A stretch of DNA of 6,158 nt from Burkholderiales bacterium (GTDB lineage Bacteria > Pseudomonadota > Gammaproteobacteria > Burkholderiales > JACMKV01). Position 1 is the stretch's first letter; each line of letters opens with the position of its first letter. Shown here in pieces: positions 1 to 6,158 of the stretch. The notes under the pieces are model-generated. The model worked only from the letters and a program-made list of their open reading frames with translations, had not been told where the DNA came from and did no database searches. Location: the NCBI GenBank assembly GCA_014379915.1, contig JACMKV010000131.1, forward strand, positions 1 to 6,158, read 5' to 3'. A program made the position numbers and the translations under genes.

Positions 1-3000
1 CGGCCTGTTCCGAATCGTCCAAATGACCCGCGAGCGCCTGGGAGCTCGCGAGCGCTTCTGAGTGGCGCGTCGCCAGGGCAATGCGCCGCACGATTTCTTC
101 GAGCGGCTGACGCGGCGTCGCGGTAGCCGCATGCAACGCCTCGATTTCCGCGGACGACGCATCCGCCGCGCCCGATTCATCGATCAACGCCAGAACATCG
201 GCCAGTCCGGCCAACGCCGGCGGCGCGATCACGGGGCCGTTCAACAATTGTTCATACCCCTGCTGCACGGTCCAGCACGCCGCCAGCAGATTGCCGCTAT
301 CGACCATCGATATATAGCGCGGGTGCAGCGGTTGCAGGGTCGCGGTGCTGTACCAGTTCAGCAAATGGCCTTCGAAGCGTTCGAGCCTGGAGAGAGTGTC
401 CAGCGTCGCCTGAGTGCGCGCCAGCGCATCGTCGGTCGTGATATAGCCAAAGTCGCGCGCCGCCAGATTTGCCAGTAGGCCGAATCCGATATTGGTCGGC
501 GACGTGCGTTGCGCGACTTCGGCGAGCATGAATTCCTGGTAATTGTCGGGCGGCAGCCAGTTGCTTCGCGCATCGACGAAGTCATCGAAATAACGCCAGG
601 TGCGGCGCGCGATCAGGCGCAGCATGCGGCGATCCGCCTCGGTAAGCGGCTGCGCCGGACGATGCCACGCGCGCCGGCTCAATCCGATAACGATCAACGG
701 AGCGGCCAGCCATAACAGGGCGAAAGCCTGCATCCCGAATTGCATCCCCGCTTGACTCAGGTTGATCTGATACGCGATCGCGGATGCAGCTGTCGTTGCC
801 CACGCCATTTTCAACAGGAACTCGCGTTGCTGACCGCCGGCCCGGCGCTCGATGGCTTGCGCGCTGTCCCATTGCAACAACAGACGATGACTGATCAGAC
901 GCCGATACCAGACGCGCACGATGGCGTCGAGCGCGATAACCGCCTGATGCGGCAACAATGCCAACAAAGTCAGGGCGCGTAAAAAGTCGCGGCCCAGATC
1001 GCGCCAATGGGCAAAGGTCAGGATCGCCGGTTTGGTGAGTCCGTTGAGCGCCGAAAGGCACGGCGGAAGCAGAAACACCGCTGCGACGACGGCGCTCCAT
1101 AAAGCGGGCGTGGCGGATAGCAGCCAGGCGCATAACAACAGCGCAAGCGATGCGAACGGCACCAGAGAGCGGCGCAGATTATCCAGAATCTTCCAGCGGC
1201 TGATCGCCGACAGCGGATTGCGCTCGCGGCCGCCGGCAGTCGGCGCCGAACGCAGCAGCCAATCCGCGATCTGCCAGTCGCCGCGGATCCAGCGATGCTG
1301 GCGCTGGGCGTACGTCTGGTAATCGGCCGGAAATTGGTCGAACAATTCGATATCGCTGGCGAGGCCGACGCGAACAAAGGCGCCTTCGAGCAAATCGTGG
1401 CTCAAAAGATGCGCTTCCGGAAAACGGCCGGACAGCACGCGATGGAACACTTCGAGATCGTAAATGCCCTTGCCGTGATAATTTCCTTCGCCAGTCAAAT
1501 CCTGATAAACATCCGACACCGCGTGCGAATACGGATCGGTGCCGGTCAGGTTGGTGAAGCAGCGCGCGAACAGCGTCGCCACGGCGCTTGGCAAACTCGT
1601 CGAAACGCGCGGCTGTATGATTCCGTAGCCGCGCAAGACGCTACGCGCATCGGCCGCCAGATTCGGGCGGTTCAGCGGATGGGCGAGCGTTTCGACCATG
1701 CGCCGCGCGGTATTCATCGGCAACTGGGTATCGGCATCGAGCGTGATGACGAACCGTATATCGCGGAGGCGCGCGGCGTCTCCGGCACGCAGCAGGCTTG
1801 CGCTTTCCGCGTCACCGGCCAGGAAGCGATTCAGTTGTTCGAGCTTGCCGCGCTTTCTTTCCCAGCCGATCCAGCGCGCTTCACTCGCACTCCAGCGCCG
1901 TTCGCGGTTGAACCAGAAAAAGCGGCCGGCGCCGTGGCGTAGATTCAACTCCTCGATGTGCCGCGCCACCAGCTCCAGCCATTCGGCGTCCTCGGGCATG
2001 TGCTCGGACGGCGCGTCGGAAAAATCGCTGAACAGCGCGTAGCGCAAATTGGCGTCGGTATTGCCCAGATAGCGAATTTCCAGCCGCTCGATCTGCTCGC
2101 GCACGCTCATCGGCGTCAGCAGCATCATCGGCACTACGACCAGGGTGCCGAACTCGTCAGGAATGCCGGATTCGAACGACATCTTCGGCAGGATGCGCGG
2201 CGTCAGCAACAGCGTCAGTACATAGTTGACGATCTGCAGCGCGATTTCGCTGGCCGGCAAAAGCATCAGCGCAGCCAGCAAAAACAGCGCCGCGGGATCG
2301 GTTCCCGCACGCGCCGCGATGGCAATGACGCCGGCGTTCAGCGCCGAGGTTGTCAGCACTATGCCACCAACATAAACCAGCGCCGGCCGCCGCGCGCTCC
2401 AGAGCCGCAGGCGCTGCGCGATCGACGGTTTGCAATGGACGCGCGCTTCGAGTTGCCGGCGGCCGTTGTCGAGCAAATAAAAACCGACGTGCCGGCTTAA
2501 CTCGTCGCTGCCGGCCGCCGCCAGATCGACGGCATGGCGCGCGATGTCAACCTCCCTGGCATTGGAACGGCCCGCAATGCGTTCGATTTCGTGCCGGTAG
2601 CAATCGCGCGTCGCGAAATCCATGCGCGTGTACACCGGGTCGGCGGCCAATAGCGCATCGACGCTGCTCGCGCCCTCGAACACTTCGCGCCAATCGAGTT
2701 GCGTCAGCTGCCGCAACGTAGTGATGGCGTTGCCCAACAGCACTTGATCCGCCGTTTGCCGCCTCTGCTCCTCCCGCAAGGCCTCGGCCAGCGGGACTTC
2801 GAGCTTGCGCTCGAGCCAGCCGCGCACCGGCGCCAGCACGGCTTCCTCGTCGGACAGGCGAGCGATCAGCTCGTCGGCAAGATGCGCGGTCGGCGCCGGA
2901 AACTCGCTCGCCAGATCAGCCAGGAACGGCAGCACGCTGTCGTTATCGCGGCGTGCGGCGCTCAGCAGCCGATTGGCCCAGAATTCGGCATGCTCGGCTT

Positions 3001-4012
3001 CACGCTGGCGCACGTCGACACCGATCACCAGGTGCCGCAGACGTTCGACCAGGGCCAGGCGCAGCATCATGGGCAGCGCCCACAGCTCACCCATGGTCAA
3101 CGGCGAAATTAGCTGGAACGCTGTCAGGAAGCCGCTGATCTCGGCGCGGTTCAAACCGCCGCCGGTGTTGTCGATCAACTCGGTGGCAATGCGATAAACC
3201 CGCGGCAAGCCCGCGTGCCGCCCATTGGCAACCGCCGGCAGCTCGGCATAAAAACGCCGGGAAAGATTGCGCCATACATCGTCGATCTGTCCCTGGATCA
3301 CATAAGCGTTATCGAGCAGCCATTCCGAAGACAACGAAAAACTTTCTTGCGAGCGAGCGGCATCGAGCAAATCCTGATGAATGTTTTTCAGAATGCGGGA
3401 ACTCTCGCGCAAACGCTTGAACAGCCTCGGCGCCGAGCCGGCCGGCTTGGTGCGTGTTTCCGCTGCCAGCCGGGCGGCGATCGCTTGCAGGCGTTCGGGG
3501 GGCAACAAGTCCGAGCGCAGCGGCGGCAGGACTTCTTCCGGTCCGCGCCGCCGGTGGATTACAAAGGTGATCGCCTGCGCGCCCTCGGACTTGTCGAGCA
3601 GCGCCAGGACTTGCCCGACACTGCGCGCCGACGCCTGCACCATCACCAGCGTTTCGCCTTCGATCAGTCTGCGTTTGTATTTTGCGAGAAGCCGGCGGCT
3701 CACTCCCGGCACCAGCCAGCGCGCGAATAGCGCGCCCGCGGCGGCGCCGAAGATTAACGCCGCAATGGCCATCGCCAGCGCGGAAAACGGCGCCGGGAAA
3801 AAACTGTGGATCAGGATTGCCGCCAGCGGAACAATCGCAGCGCCCGCCAGCGCGCCATCGCGCGGCGACACACCGCCGTTATCTACGCTCAGTTTGCCTT
3901 CGGATTTTTGGATCAGGGCCGAGCGGGTGTAACGCTGTTGCCGGAGACCGGCCAAGGTGGCGGCCGCGGCCACCGGATTCTGATAGAAGCTTAATACGAG
4001 GCGTTGGGACAT
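1..4012 (-). CDS. ndvB: Cyclic beta-1,2-glucan synthase (NdvB/ChvB/Cgs type), N-terminal 1337 residues, 3' end outside window
   Basis: This inner-membrane enzyme polymerises glucose from UDP-glucose into cyclic beta-1,2-glucan, a periplasmic osmoprotectant and host-interaction factor. Reading the minus strand from ATG 4012-4010 gives an open frame with no stop to base 1. Residues 1-155 are an unusual N-terminal region with two hydrophobic stretches (about 53-71 and 76-101). Residues about 195-540 carry conserved NdvB blocks: EWLLDN (230-235), PRVYRIA (270-276) and GELWALPMMLR (308-318). Membrane segments near 544-566 and 574-604 precede a GT84-type glycosyltransferase: GTLVVVP (622-628), FSDFSD with D663/D666, LDADTQLP with D759 and D761, HDLLEG (872-877) and QHRWIRGDWQ (905-914). 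More membrane segments follow (about 950-990, 1010-1031, 1096-1111). From about 1123 comes the glucoamylase-like linker region (RTSPTNIGFG, LNWYS, VDSGNL at 1237-1242). Family members are about 2800 residues and end in a GH94-like phosphorylase domain, so roughly half is present. An in-frame TAA at 4024-4022 rules out an earlier start. No good Shine-Dalgarno is visible. Confidence 0.93.
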   Translation of the reverse strand, partial: MSQRLVLSFYQNPVAAAATLAGLRQQRYTRSALIQKSEGKLSVDNGGVSPRDGALAGAAIVPLAAILIHSFFPAPFSALAMAIAALIFGAAAGALFARWLVPGVSRRLLAKYKRRLIEGETLVMVQASARSVGQVLALLDKSEGAQAITFVIHRRRGPEEVLPPLRSDLLPPERLQAIAARLAAETRTKPAGSAPRLFKRLRESSRILKNIHQDLLDAARSQESFSLSSEWLLDNAYVIQGQIDDVWRNLSRRFYAELPAVANGRHAGLPRVYRIATELIDNTGGGLNRAEISGFLTAFQLISPLTMGELWALPMMLRLALVERLRHLVIGVDVRQREAEHAEFWANRLLSAARRDNDSVLPFLADLASEFPAPTAHLADELIARLSDEEAVLAPVRGWLERKLEVPLAEALREEQRRQTADQVLLGNAITTLRQLTQLDWREVFEGASSVDALLAADPVYTRMDFATRDCYRHEIERIAGRSNAREVDIARHAVDLAAAGSDELSRHVGFYLLDNGRRQLEARVHCKPSIAQRLRLWSARRPALVYVGGIVLTTSALNAGVIAIAARAGTDPAALFLLAALMLLPASEIALQIVNYVLTLLLTPRILPKMSFESGIPDEFGTLVVVPMMLLTPMSVREQIERLEIRYLGNTDANLRYALFSDFSDAPSEHMPEDAEWLELVARHIEELNLRHGAGRFFWFNRERRWSASEARWIGWERKRGKLEQLNRFLAGDAESASLLRAGDAARLRDIRFVITLDADTQLPMNTARRMVETLAHPLNRPNLAADARSVLRGYGIIQPRVSTSLPSAVATLFARCFTNLTGTDPYSHAVSDVYQDLTGEGNYHGKGIYDLEVFHRVLSGRFPEAHLLSHDLLEGAFVRVGLASDIELFDQFPADYQTYAQRQHRWIRGDWQIADWLLRSAPTAGGRERNPLSAISRWKILDNLRRSLVPFASLALLLCAWLLSATPALWSAVVAAVFLLPPCLSALNGLTKPAILTFAHWRDLGRDFLRALTLLALLPHQAVIALDAIVRVWYRRLISHRLLLQWDSAQAIERRAGGQQREFLLKMAWATTAASAIAYQINLSQAGMQFGMQAFALLWLAAPLIVIGLSRRAWHRPAQPLTEADRRMLRLIARRTWRYFDDFVDARSNWLPPDNYQEFMLAEVAQRTSPTNIGFGLLANLAARDFGYITTDDALARTQATLDTLSRLERFEGHLLNWYSTATLQPLHPRYISMVDSGNLLAACWTVQQGYEQLLNGPVIAPPALAGLADVLALIDESGAADASSAEIEALHAATATPRQPLEEIVRRIALATRHSEALASSQALAGHLDDSEQA

Positions 4013-4042
4013 TACCGGCGTTTAAAGATGCTGGCTCGTCGA

Positions 4043-4064
4043 CCGGGCATAAACCGGGGCATAA
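4043..4064. repeat. Near-tandem repeat CCGGGCATAA / CCGGGGCATAA
   Basis: Two adjacent near-identical units, CCGGGCATAA (4043-4052) and CCGGGGCATAA (4054-4064), lie in the presumed ndvB leader. On the minus strand they read TTATGCCCCGG then TTATGCCCGG. They differ by one inserted base and directly adjoin the palindrome at 4065-4077. Function unknown; a small duplication or a pair of protein sites are both possible. Confidence 0.4.
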
Positions 4065-4077
4065 CTGGCGACGCCAG
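4065..4077. repeat. Perfect 13-base palindrome in the presumed ndvB leader
   Basis: CTGGCGACGCCAG is a perfect inverted repeat with one central base, lying about 20 bases downstream of the presumed transcription start of ndvB. In RNA it could form a 5-bp stem with a 3-base loop. In DNA it could be an operator. No T-run follows it on the minus strand, so it is not a normal intrinsic terminator. Confidence 0.4.
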
Positions 4078-4101
4078 GAAAAAGGAGAGAAGCGACCACA
4101 G

Positions 4102-4107
4102 ATTATA
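4102..4107 (-). promoter_or_regulatory. Probable sigma-70 -10 box for ndvB
   Basis: The minus strand reads GCGCTATAATCTG, a perfect TATAAT consensus in otherwise GC-rich DNA, facing ndvB. Transcription would start near 4095, giving a leader of about 83 bases before the ATG at 4012. No good -35 hexamer is found 16-18 bases upstream (GTCAGT at 17 bases is a poor match to TTGACA), so the promoter may need an activator. No promoter activity has been shown; this is read from sequence alone. Confidence 0.55.
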
Positions 4108-4119
4108 GCGCGGCAGCGG

Positions 4120-4144
4120 AGTTCACTGACGCATCCAGTTCACT
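4120..4144 (-). repeat. Direct repeat AGTGAACT x2 upstream of the ndvB -10 box
   Basis: On the minus strand the 8-mer AGTGAACT occurs at 4144-4137 and again at 4127-4120, 17 bases apart start to start, both in the same orientation. The proximal copy covers much of the region where a -35 element would sit for the TATAAT at 4107-4102. The position suits binding sites for a dimeric activator or a repressor. No regulator is identified, and a chance repeat of this length cannot be excluded. Confidence 0.4.
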
Positions 4145-4203
4145 CACACCCCGCAGGCGACGGGCATTGGTGCGTAGCTCCGCGAATGGTGAGGCTTTGG
4201 ATT

Positions 4204-4228
4204 GGCGCCGCGATGGCGCTTTGTTTTT
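4204..4228 (+). terminator. Terminator-like hairpin and T-run on the plus strand
   Basis: The plus strand carries GCGCC (4205-4209), a 5-base loop GCGAT, then GGCGC (4215-4219), which can add a G-U pair at the base. It is followed at once by TTTGTTTTT (4220-4228). This is the shape of an intrinsic terminator for rightward transcription, although no plus-strand gene ends here. On the minus strand no T-run follows, so it would not terminate phoH. The stem is short, so efficiency is uncertain. Confidence 0.35.
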
Positions 4229-4345
4229 CGCGCAGTTGCTTTTTCTCGTGATCGCTGCAGTAACAGCTTTGCAAGGCGAACCGATCGGCCGCACCAGAGG
4301 CGTCGGCGATGCGCCAGCGCATGTCTCCCGAGGCGGCTTGATCGA

Positions 4346-5773
4346 TTACAGCACCTCTCCTGCGTAATCCGCCAACCTCGAGCGCTCGCCGCGTTGCAGG
4401 GTCACGTGACCGCTGTGCGCCCAGCCTTTGAAACGATCGACGACGTAAGTCAGTCCCGAGCTGCCCTCGGTCAGATACGGCGTATCGATCTGTGAAATAT
4501 TGCCGAGGCACACGACTTTGGTTCCCGGGCCGGCGCGCGTTATCAGCGTTTTCATCTGCTTCGGCGTCAGGTTCTGCGCTTCGTCGATGATCAGATACTT
4601 TTTGATGAAAGTGCGGCCGCGCATGAAGTTCAGCGACTTGACCTTGATGCGCGAGCGGATCAGATCGCGCGTCGCCGCCCGCCCCCATTCGCCGGCCTCT
4701 TCGTCGGTCTTGTTCAGCACGTCGAGGTTGTCTTCGAGCGCGCCCATCCATGGCGTCATTTTTTCTTCCTCCGTCCCCGGTAGAAAACCGATGTCCTCGC
4801 CGACCGGAACCGTGACGCGGGTCATGATGATTTCGGAGTAATTTTTGTGCTCGAGGGTCTGCATGAGGCCCGCCGCCAGGGTCAGCAGCGTCTTGCCGGT
4901 TCCGGCCTGACCGAGCAGGGTGACGAAATCGACGTCCGCATTCATCAGCAGATTCAGCGCGAAATTCTGGGCGCGATTGCGCGCGACGATGCCCCAAACG
5001 TTGTTTTTCTGGTGCGTGTAATCGCGCACGGTTTGCAGGATCGCGGTCTTGCCGCTGATCTCTTTGACGAGCGCGTAGAACGGCTTGTCGTTTTCCAGGT
5101 AGACGAACTGGTTGACCAGAAAGTCCGCGCACAACGGGCCGCGCACGCGGTAAAACGTTTGCCCGCCTTGCTGCCACGATTCCATCCCATGACCGTGCGC
5201 ATCCCAAAAATCGGCCGGCAGTTCGAGCATGCCGGTGTATAGCAGATCGGTATCTTCGAGCGTCTTGTCGTTGAAATAATCTTCGGCGGCCAGACTCAAG
5301 GCGCGCGCCTTGATGCGCATATTTATGTCTTTACTGACCAGAATGACCTGGCGTTTGGGGTGGGTCGCCTGCAAATGCAGCACGACGCCAATGATGCGGT
5401 TGTCGGTCTTGCCGCTCGCCAGCGTGGCCGGTAGTTCGGTGCCGATCGCCTGGGTTTGCAGAAACAGGCGGCCGGTCGCGTTCTTGGTGCCGTGATCTTC
5501 AAGCGGAATACCGGATTCGATATCGGCCACGGCATTGTTGACGATGTCATCGAGAAACCGGCTCGCCTGCCGCGCATTGCGCGCGACTTCCGACATGCCC
5601 TTCTTGTTGTTGTCGAGCTCTTCCAGGATCGCCATCGGGATGTAGACATCGTGTTCCTGAAAGCGGAAGAGGCAGGTCGGGTCGTGCATGAGCACGTTGG
5701 TATCCAGCACGAAAAGCCGGATGGAAGATGAGGGGAAACGGGCGACGTTCGACGCAGGCTTGCGCTGGATCAT
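4346..5773 (-). CDS. phoH: PIN-PhoH family protein (predicted ribonuclease with PhoH ATPase domain, YlaK/PhoH2-like)
   Basis: This is a complete 475-residue cytoplasmic protein that joins a PIN nuclease domain to a PhoH ATPase. Mycobacterial proteins with this architecture (PhoH2) unwind and cleave RNA, so an RNA-processing role is inferred here. PIN domain, residues about 18-165: FVLDTNVLMHD gives acidic D24, ILEELD gives E51/E52, GKTDNRI gives D124 and SKDINMR gives D149, so the expected metal-binding acidic set is present. A linker of about 190-270 follows. PhoH ATPase, about 270-475: Walker A GQAGTGKT (288-295), Walker B LIIDEAQN (394-401), the sensor-like GNISQIDTP (424-432) and a C-terminal RGERSRLA (461-468) with candidate arginine-finger residues. 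Length and motif order match the family. ATG at 5773-5771 is preceded by a strong GGGAGGT sequence, and the gene begins 19 bases after the peroxiredoxin stop, so the two are probably co-transcribed. E. coli YbeZ (PhoL) is related but lacks the PIN domain. The name PhoH is historical, and no phosphate-starvation control is visible. Confidence 0.95.
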   Translation of the reverse strand: MIQRKPASNVARFPSSSIRLFVLDTNVLMHDPTCLFRFQEHDVYIPMAILEELDNNKKGMSEVARNARQASRFLDDIVNNAVADIESGIPLEDHGTKNATGRLFLQTQAIGTELPATLASGKTDNRIIGVVLHLQATHPKRQVILVSKDINMRIKARALSLAAEDYFNDKTLEDTDLLYTGMLELPADFWDAHGHGMESWQQGGQTFYRVRGPLCADFLVNQFVYLENDKPFYALVKEISGKTAILQTVRDYTHQKNNVWGIVARNRAQNFALNLLMNADVDFVTLLGQAGTGKTLLTLAAGLMQTLEHKNYSEIIMTRVTVPVGEDIGFLPGTEEEKMTPWMGALEDNLDVLNKTDEEAGEWGRAATRDLIRSRIKVKSLNFMRGRTFIKKYLIIDEAQNLTPKQMKTLITRAGPGTKVVCLGNISQIDTPYLTEGSSGLTYVVDRFKGWAHSGHVTLQRGERSRLADYAGEVL

Positions 5774-5792
5774 GGACCTCCCGGCGAGTTGA
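5774..5792 (-). promoter_or_regulatory. phoH ribosome binding site in the bcp-phoH spacer
   Basis: The whole gap between bcp and phoH is 19 bases. Read on the minus strand it contains GGGAGGT (5782-5776), strongly complementary to the 16S rRNA 3' end, ending only two bases before the phoH ATG. The spacing is short but the match is good. This supports the ATG at 5773 as the start. The lack of room for a promoter or terminator supports co-transcription with bcp. Confidence 0.75.
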
Positions 5793-6158
5793 TCACTTCA
5801 GGGTTCTTACGAATTCGAGCACCTCCTGCGCATGTCCCGGCACTTTTACGCCGCGCCATTCCCGGCGCAACACGCCGCCGCCATCAAGCACGAACGTGCT
5901 GCGCTCGATGCCGCGCACCTTCTTGCCATACATGTTTTTCATTTTTATGACATCGAACGCCTTGCACGCCGCCTCATCCGTGTCCGAGAGCAGATGAAAG
6001 GGGAAGCTCATCTTGGTCCTGAAGCTCTCGTGTGACTTGAGGCTGTCGCGCGAAATGCCGTATATGTCGCAGCCCAGCTTGCTGAATTCGGAGTGTAAGT
6101 CGCGGAACTGCTGACCTTCCGTGGTGCAGCCGGGCGTATTGTCTTTGGGATAGAAGTA
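5793..6158 (-). CDS. bcp: Peroxiredoxin, Bcp/PrxQ type, C-terminal 121 residues, 5' end outside window
   Basis: This thiol peroxidase reduces hydrogen peroxide and organic hydroperoxides in the cytoplasm. The visible part begins in frame at the window edge with YFYPKDNTPGCTTEGQ. It contains the peroxidatic motif PxxxTxxC (P4, T8, C11 of the fragment) and the conserved catalytic arginine in GIERSTFVLD (R86). It ends VPGHAQEVLEFVRTLK before TGA at 5795-5793. Bcp proteins are about 150-157 residues, so roughly 30-40 N-terminal residues are missing. The resolving cysteine that E. coli Bcp has five residues after the peroxidatic one is Q16 here. The other cysteines are C30 (KLGC) and C65 (EAAC). 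The enzyme is therefore either 1-Cys or resolved by another cysteine. The IKMKNMYGKKVRGIERS and REWRGVKVPGH stretches resemble betaproteobacterial members as I recall them. It lies directly upstream of phoH. Confidence 0.95.
   Translation of the reverse strand, partial: YFYPKDNTPGCTTEGQQFRDLHSEFSKLGCDIYGISRDSLKSHESFRTKMSFPFHLLSDTDEAACKAFDVIKMKNMYGKKVRGIERSTFVLDGGGVLRREWRGVKVPGHAQEVLEFVRTLK

Larger units (their letters stand above)
4013..4345. other. Intergenic region between phoH and ndvB (333 bases), ndvB control region
   Basis: No convincing gene lies here. Short frames exist on both strands (for example minus 4322-4140, 60 codons, and plus 4167-4367), but neither shows family resemblance or a well-spaced ribosome site. 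The ndvB-proximal half contains a -10 box, direct repeats, a palindrome and a near-tandem repeat, each listed separately. The phoH-proximal half contains the inverted repeat ATGCGCCAGCGCAT (4309-4322) without a T-run after it on the minus strand. No clear intrinsic terminator for bcp-phoH is visible, so read-through into ndvB remains possible. Confidence 0.6.

Noticed and set aside
1295..1942. A 215-codon plus-strand open frame, with other long plus-strand frames across 1-4000.
   Set aside because: They lie antisense to the continuous ndvB frame, which carries clear GT84 motifs. The translations are Arg/Gln/Ala-rich with no recognisable domains, as expected for the complement of GC-rich coding DNA.
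1..4012. Possible frameshift or decay of ndvB, because only short minus-strand frames with both ends inside the window are seen.
   Set aside because: Reading by hand from 4012 gives one unbroken frame to base 1. The short frames belong to other phases, and the true frame simply has no stop within the window.
4140..4322. A 60-codon minus-strand frame (MRWRIADASG...) with a nearby GGGAG, in the phoH-ndvB gap.
   Set aside because: The GGAG is only two bases from the ATG, the frame is the tail of a longer out-of-phase frame through phoH, and the product has no recognisable features. A small protein cannot be excluded, but the support is too weak.
4309..4322. Inverted repeat ATGCGCCAGCGCAT shortly after the phoH stop, considered as its terminator.
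   Set aside because: The stem is short with a small loop and is not followed by a T-run on the minus strand.
4167..4367. A plus-strand TTG-start frame of 66 codons with a hydrophobic stretch (ALFFAQLLFLVIAAVTAL).
   Set aside because: It has a TTG start with no ribosome site, overlaps the phoH 3' end antisense, and contains the terminator-like T-run, which itself generates the Phe/Leu-rich stretch.
4140..5207. A 355-codon minus-strand frame overlapping phoH.
   Set aside because: It is out of phase with the PIN-PhoH frame, which has intact Walker and PIN motifs. The alternative product is Arg-rich and featureless.

Overview
All three genes in this window lie on the minus strand, so the window reads from right to left. 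They are the 3' part of a Bcp/PrxQ-type peroxiredoxin (from 6158 to 5793), a complete PIN-PhoH family ribonuclease/ATPase (5773 to 4346), and the 5' half of a very large cyclic beta-1,2-glucan synthase of the NdvB/ChvB/Cgs type (4012 down to base 1, with the rest beyond the left edge). Every substantial plus-strand reading frame is an antisense shadow of these genes.

The DNA is GC-rich and the peroxiredoxin looks like the version common in Betaproteobacteria (CTTEGQ active site, IERSTFVLD, REWRGVKVPGH). A betaproteobacterium, or a close relative, is the most likely source. This is a judgement from recalled family resemblance, and the window has no rRNA or other taxonomic marker.

Layout: bcp and phoH are separated by 19 bases that include a strong Shine-Dalgarno sequence, so they are probably co-transcribed from a promoter to the right of the window. 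A 333-base gap (4013-4345) follows. It holds a perfect TATAAT -10 box facing ndvB, two copies of AGTGAACT just upstream of it, a short palindrome and a near-tandem repeat in the presumed leader, and a terminator-like hairpin pointing in the opposite (+) direction. The gene for glucan synthase then starts and stays open to the window edge: 1337 full codons without a stop.

How the genes fit together: the peroxiredoxin reduces peroxides, the PIN-PhoH protein is an RNA-acting ATPase/nuclease, and NdvB makes cyclic glucans that act in osmotic adaptation and host interaction. All three fit a stress or envelope-adaptation theme, but only bcp-phoH looks like an operon. I see no mobile element, CRISPR array, tRNA, rRNA or new defence system. 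The most unusual items are the N-terminal extension of NdvB, which looks like a small membrane stress-protein domain fused in front of the synthase, and the dense set of small repeats in the ndvB control region.
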